From positions 1 to 8,571 of the forward strand of contig DVHA01000164.1 in assembly GCA_018712425.1 (NCBI GenBank): DNA of 8,571 nt, in the 5' to 3' direction. Made by a program: the position numbers and the translations under genes. How positions within the stretch are numbered: position 1 is the first letter of the stretch; the number at the start of each line of letters is the position of its first letter. This document shows, in pieces, positions 6,009 through 8,571 of the stretch. The stretch comes from Candidatus Faecivivens stercoravium. Lineage in GTDB: Bacteria; Bacillota; Clostridia; Oscillospirales; Ruminococcaceae. Under the pieces are notes generated by a model. That model was not told the origin of the DNA. It searched no databases and worked only from the letters and a program-made list of their open reading frames with translations.

Positions 6009-7798
6009 ACCGCAACATGATGAAACGAAACGTCCCTCTGGACAAAAACGAACCCCACCCCAAAGGCGGCCTCTCCGCCCTCGCCCGCTTCTGCAAGCCC
6101 TACTTCCCCGCCATCGCCGTGGCGCTGGTCTGCGCGGTCGGCGGCACCATCTTCACGATCATCGGCCCCGATAAGCTCTCCGAGCTGACCGACGTCATCT
6201 CGGCCGGGCTGATGGGCGGGATCGACATGGCGGCCGTCACCCGGATTGCCGCCACCCTCGCCGTCATGTACGGCCTCTCCTTCCTGCTGAGCGTCCTCCA
6301 GGGGCAGCTGATGACCGGCGTCACCCAGAAGGCCTCCCGGCAGCTGCGGGAGGCGATCAGCAGAAAGGTCAACCGCCTCCCGATCGACTACTACAATAAG
6401 ACCACCTTCGGCGACATCCTCTCCCGGGTCACCAACGACGTCGACCTGATCGGCCAGACCATCCAGTCGAGCATCATCACCTTCGTCTCGGCGGTCGTCA
6501 CCCTTGTGGGCTGCCTTGTCATGATGTTTGTGACCAACTGGGTGATGACCCTCTCGGCCATCGCCGCGACCCTCCTGGGCTTTTTGCTGATCACCCTGAT
6601 CACCAGCCGCTCCCAGAAGTACTTCGTCGCCCGCCAGCAGGAACTGGGCGAGATCAACGGCCATATCGAGGAGGCCTACTCCGGCCACACCGTCCTGCGG
6701 GTCTATAACGCCGAAAGGCAGTTCTCGGAAACCTTTGAAAGCTTAAACGAAAAGCTCTACAATGCCAGCTGGAAGAGCCAGTTCCTCTCCGGCCTGATGA
6801 TGCCGGTGATGAACTTTGTCGGGAACCTGGGTTACGTCACCGTCTGCGTCGTCGGCGCGCTTCTCGCCCTGAACGGCAGCATCACCTTCGGCGTCATCGT
6901 CGCCTTCATGGTCTACGTCCGGCTGTTCACCAGCCCCCTCTCCCAGATTGCCCAGGCCCTCACCAGCCTCCAGTCGGCCTCCGCCGCCGCCGGGCGGGTG
7001 TTCGAGTTCCTGGAGGCGGAGGAGATGGAGGACGAATCCGGCAAGACGAAGACCCTCTTAAATCCCACCGGCCAGGTCACCTTCTCCCACGTCAAATTCG
7101 GCTACACCCCGGGCCGCCCGATTATCAAGGACTTCAACCTCGACGTCAAACCCGGCCAGAAGGTCGCGATTGTCGGGCCGACCGGCGCCGGCAAGACGAC
7201 CCTTGTCAACCTCCTGATGCGGTTTTACGAATTAAACGGCGGCTCCATCTCGATGGACGGGGTAAACCTCCACGACATCACCCGCGAAAACGTCCACGAC
7301 CTCTTCGGGATGGTCCTCCAGGACACCTGGCTGTTTGAAGGGACCATCCGCGAGAACCTCTGCTACGGCAAGGCCGGCATCACCGACGGACAGCTCGACC
7401 GGGCCTGCAAGGCGGTCGGCCTCCTCCACTTCATCCGCGCCCTCCCCCACGGCTACGACACCGTCCTGGACGCCAGTGTCAGCCTGTCGGAAGGCCAGAA
7501 GCAGCTCCTCACCATCGCCCGGGCGATGATCGAGGACGCGCCGATGCTAATCCTCGACGAGGCCACCAGCTCGGTCGACACCCGGACCGAAATCCTGATC
7601 CAGAAGGCGATGGACGAACTGACCCGCGGCCGCACCTCCTTCGTCATCGCCCACCGGCTCTCGACCATCAAAAACGCCGACATCATCCTGGTCCTCCGGG
7701 ACGGCGACGTCGTTGAAAGCGGCAGCCACGAAGAGCTCCTCGAAAAAGGCGGCTTCTACGCCGAACTCTACAACGCCCAGTTTTCAGACGCAGCGTAA
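6005..7798 (+). CDS. ABC exporter half, catalytic subunit (BmrD/TM288-like)
   Basis: This 597-residue protein is the partner of the preceding gene: a six-helix membrane domain (about 35-320) followed by an ATPase domain (about 355-590). It has Walker A GPTGAGKT (391-398), Q-loop Gln439, Walker B LILDE with catalytic Glu519, and the switch His550 (IAHRL). Its signature is LSEGQ (494-498), with glutamate in place of glycine. It therefore supplies the intact Walker motifs of the hydrolysing site and the altered signature of the degenerate site, complementary to the first subunit. This is the known arrangement of heterodimeric type IV exporters in Firmicutes. The N-terminus carries about 25 extra polar residues before the first membrane helix. 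The final codons GCA GCG and the stop TAA form part of a short palindrome (7790-7805) that begins mini-hairpin array 2. The substrate cannot be read from the sequence. Confidence 0.94.
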   Translation: MNRNMMKRNVPLDKNEPHPKGGLSALARFCKPYFPAIAVALVCAVGGTIFTIIGPDKLSELTDVISAGLMGGIDMAAVTRIAATLAVMYGLSFLLSVLQGQLMTGVTQKASRQLREAISRKVNRLPIDYYNKTTFGDILSRVTNDVDLIGQTIQSSIITFVSAVVTLVGCLVMMFVTNWVMTLSAIAATLLGFLLITLITSRSQKYFVARQQELGEINGHIEEAYSGHTVLRVYNAERQFSETFESLNEKLYNASWKSQFLSGLMMPVMNFVGNLGYVTVCVVGALLALNGSITFGVIVAFMVYVRLFTSPLSQIAQALTSLQSASAAAGRVFEFLEAEEMEDESGKTKTLLNPTGQVTFSHVKFGYTPGRPIIKDFNLDVKPGQKVAIVGPTGAGKTTLVNLLMRFYELNGGSISMDGVNLHDITRENVHDLFGMVLQDTWLFEGTIRENLCYGKAGITDGQLDRACKAVGLLHFIRALPHGYDTVLDASVSLSEGQKQLLTIARAMIEDAPMLILDEATSSVDTRTEILIQKAMDELTRGRTSFVIAHRLSTIKNADIILVLRDGDVVESGSHEELLEKGGFYAELYNAQFSDAA

Positions 7799-7911
7799 AC
7801 GCTGCGCTGAAAGTGATGGCGTGATGCGCTGCCCACGGGGCAGCGTGATGCAGCGCTCCGCGCCGTGATGTGTTCCCCTTCGGGGAACGTGAAGGTACGC
7901 TTCGCTCATTT
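7790..7911 (+). repeat. Mini-hairpin array 2 on the ABC stop codon
   Basis: The array begins with GCAGCG-TAAA-CGCTGC (7790-7805), whose loop contains the stop TAA. GTGATG then occurs at 7813, 7821, 7845 and 7865, with GTGAAG at 7889 (spacings 8, 24, 20, 24). Between them lie hairpins 7827-7845 (8 bp, loop ACG), 7853-7863 (4 bp, loop TCC) and 7872-7888 (7 bp, loop TTC). The last unit holds CGCTTCGC (7898-7905) and runs into ATTTAAAA, much like the end of array 1. The function is unknown. Confidence 0.85.
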
Positions 7912-7974
7912 AAAAAAGCTTTCCGAAAAGTGAATGCGGTATTTCACCCGCAAACCTTTCCGGAAAGCTTTTTT
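7912..7974. terminator. Bidirectional terminator between convergent genes
   Basis: AAAAAAGCTTTCCG (7912-7925) is perfectly complementary to 7961-7974 over 14 bp, with an A-run on one side and a T-run on the other, so it can end transcription from both the exporter operon and the opposing cell-wall protein gene. The 35-base interior has its own inverted repeats, GTGAA/TTCAC (7930-7934/7943-7947) and GCGG/CCGC (7936-7939/7948-7951). The right arm lies in a perfect 12-base palindrome, CTTTCCGGAAAG (7956-7967). Confidence 0.9.
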
Positions 7975-7981
7975 TAATGGA

Positions 7982-8086
7982 GAAATGCGGAGCATTTCCA
8001 TCCTTAACGTTCCCCGCAGGGGAACATCATCACAGGCCCGCAGGGCCGACATCACGGCGCGCAGCGCCACATCACTCCATCACTCC
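7982..8086 (-). repeat. Mini-hairpin array 3 on the CW-repeat protein stop codon
   Basis: Read on the minus strand from the stop codon, GTGATG occurs at 8083-8078, 8075-8070, 8055-8050 and 8033-8028 (spacings 8, 20, 22). Hairpins are 8056-8068 (5 bp), 8035-8047 (5 bp), 8009-8025 (7 bp), all with loop TGC, and 7982-7998 (7 bp, loop TCC). GGAGTGAT is repeated twice in tandem (8071-8086), and the first copy contains the stop TGA. The last unit starts with GTTAAGG (8008-8002) and runs into CATTAAAA. It points head to head at array 2. Confidence 0.85.
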
Positions 8087-8571
8087 ACCCACGCGCCTTC
8101 CGCGTTCACATAATACCCGCCGATATCGGCATCGGCGGCCATCTTCCCGGTCTCGGTGAGGTAGTACCACTCGCCCTTCCACTCGACCCATTGGGCCGCC
8201 TTCATCGCGCCCGAGCCGCCGAAGAAGTACCAGTCCCCGTTTTCGTCCTCATACCACCAGTCGGAAGCCATGCCGCCCCAGTCGTAGAAGTAGTAGGTTG
8301 TCCGGCCGACCGTATGCAGCCCATTATCGACCATCCGCCCGGTCTTCGGCTCGAGGTAGTACCAGACGTTCCCGATTTGCAGCCAGCCGGTCGCCATCTT
8401 CCCGTCCGCGCCGAAATAGTACCAGCCGTCCGGGAGTTCGACCCAGCCGGTCTGCATAAAACCGCTCTCGTCGAAATAGTAAAGCGCGCCCTCGTATTCA
8501 TAGAGGCCCTTCACCCGCTTGCCGTCAAGATACAGCATCGTCCCCATCGAATATTCGTGGAACCCGTCGGC
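8080..8571 (-). CDS. Cell-wall-binding (choline-binding-type) repeat protein, C-terminal fragment
   Basis: The frame is open to the right window edge, so the ATG at 8547-8545 is probably internal and the true start lies outside. The visible 163 residues are about six or seven copies of an aromatic repeat of 20-22 residues with the pattern W-x5-WYY-x4-G-x-M. Examples are WVELPDGWYYFGADGKMATG (43-62), WLQIGNVWYY onward (63-84), LHTVGRTTYYFYDWGGMASD (85-104), WWYEDENGDWYFF onward (105-127) and WVEWKGEWYYLTETGKM onward (128-147). The end GGYYVNAEGAWVE is a typical closing unit. Such repeats stack into a beta-solenoid that binds choline or other wall polymers and anchor secreted enzymes, often peptidoglycan hydrolases. 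Any signal peptide and catalytic domain lie outside. It converges on the exporter operon and ends in mini-hairpin array 3 and the shared terminator. Confidence 0.9.
   Translation of the reverse strand, partial: ADGFHEYSMGTMLYLDGKRVKGLYEYEGALYYFDESGFMQTGWVELPDGWYYFGADGKMATGWLQIGNVWYYLEPKTGRMVDNGLHTVGRTTYYFYDWGGMASDWWYEDENGDWYFFGGSGAMKAAQWVEWKGEWYYLTETGKMAADADIGGYYVNAEGAWVE

Noticed and set aside
7790..8086. CRISPR array
   Set aside because: The repeated unit is only six or seven bases, the intervening pieces are short palindromes rather than unique spacers of about 30 bases, and no cas genes are present.
8545..8547. ATG as the true start of the CW-repeat protein
   Set aside because: The frame stays open to the window edge with repeat-like residues before it, there is no signal peptide after it, and no ribosome binding site is seen.

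Overview
The window reads as a chromosomal stretch of a GC-rich, low-branching Firmicute, most likely a gut-type member of the Clostridia (Oscillospiraceae/Eubacteriales). The evidence is strong AGGAGG-type ribosome binding sites, a consensus TTGACA-17-TATAAT promoter, rho-independent terminators, a two-gene heterodimeric ABC exporter of the BmrCD/TM287-288 type under a MarR regulator, and a choline-binding-type (CW) repeat protein. The taxonomic guess is inference from gene content and cannot be tested here.

Layout. (1) 1-1485: the 3' end of a class III CoA-transferase gene, followed with no gap by a complete thiolase (acetyl-CoA C-acetyltransferase type). (2) 1480-1611: a short array of mini-hairpins that starts on the thiolase stop codon, then the leader of the next gene. 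(3) 1612-3312: a complete CocE/NonD-type alpha/beta hydrolase, closed by a terminator. (4) 3355-3629: about 275 bases without a convincing gene, holding a GC-rich block of strong hairpins in AT-rich flanks. (5) 3630-7798: a regulated exporter unit made of a consensus promoter, marR-type repressor, terminator, second promoter region and two translationally coupled ABC half-transporters. (6) 7790-8086: a convergent intergenic region with two head-to-head mini-hairpin arrays around a bidirectional terminator. (7) 8080-8571, minus strand: the C-terminal repeat part of a cell-wall-binding protein cut by the window edge.

How the parts work together. The CoA-transferase and thiolase form an acyl-CoA metabolism operon, and the hydrolase after it may be co-transcribed because no T-tract terminator separates them. 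The MarR protein probably represses both itself and the exporter: the motif TAGCTAA-N4-GTTAG lies on the end of the marR -10 box and, in reverse orientation, in the exporter promoter region. The two ABC proteins have complementary degenerate and intact ATP sites, which marks them as one heterodimer.

The most unusual feature is the set of three mini-hairpin arrays. Each starts on or next to a stop codon. Each uses GTGATG or GTGAA(A/G) as the spacer between 4-8 bp stems with three-base loops, has one or two 'empty' 7-8 base units, ends with a GTGAAG-like unit followed by ATTAAAA-like sequence, and carries TGA in all three frames. Stem sequences differ, but their complementarity is kept. I know of no named family that fits this grammar.
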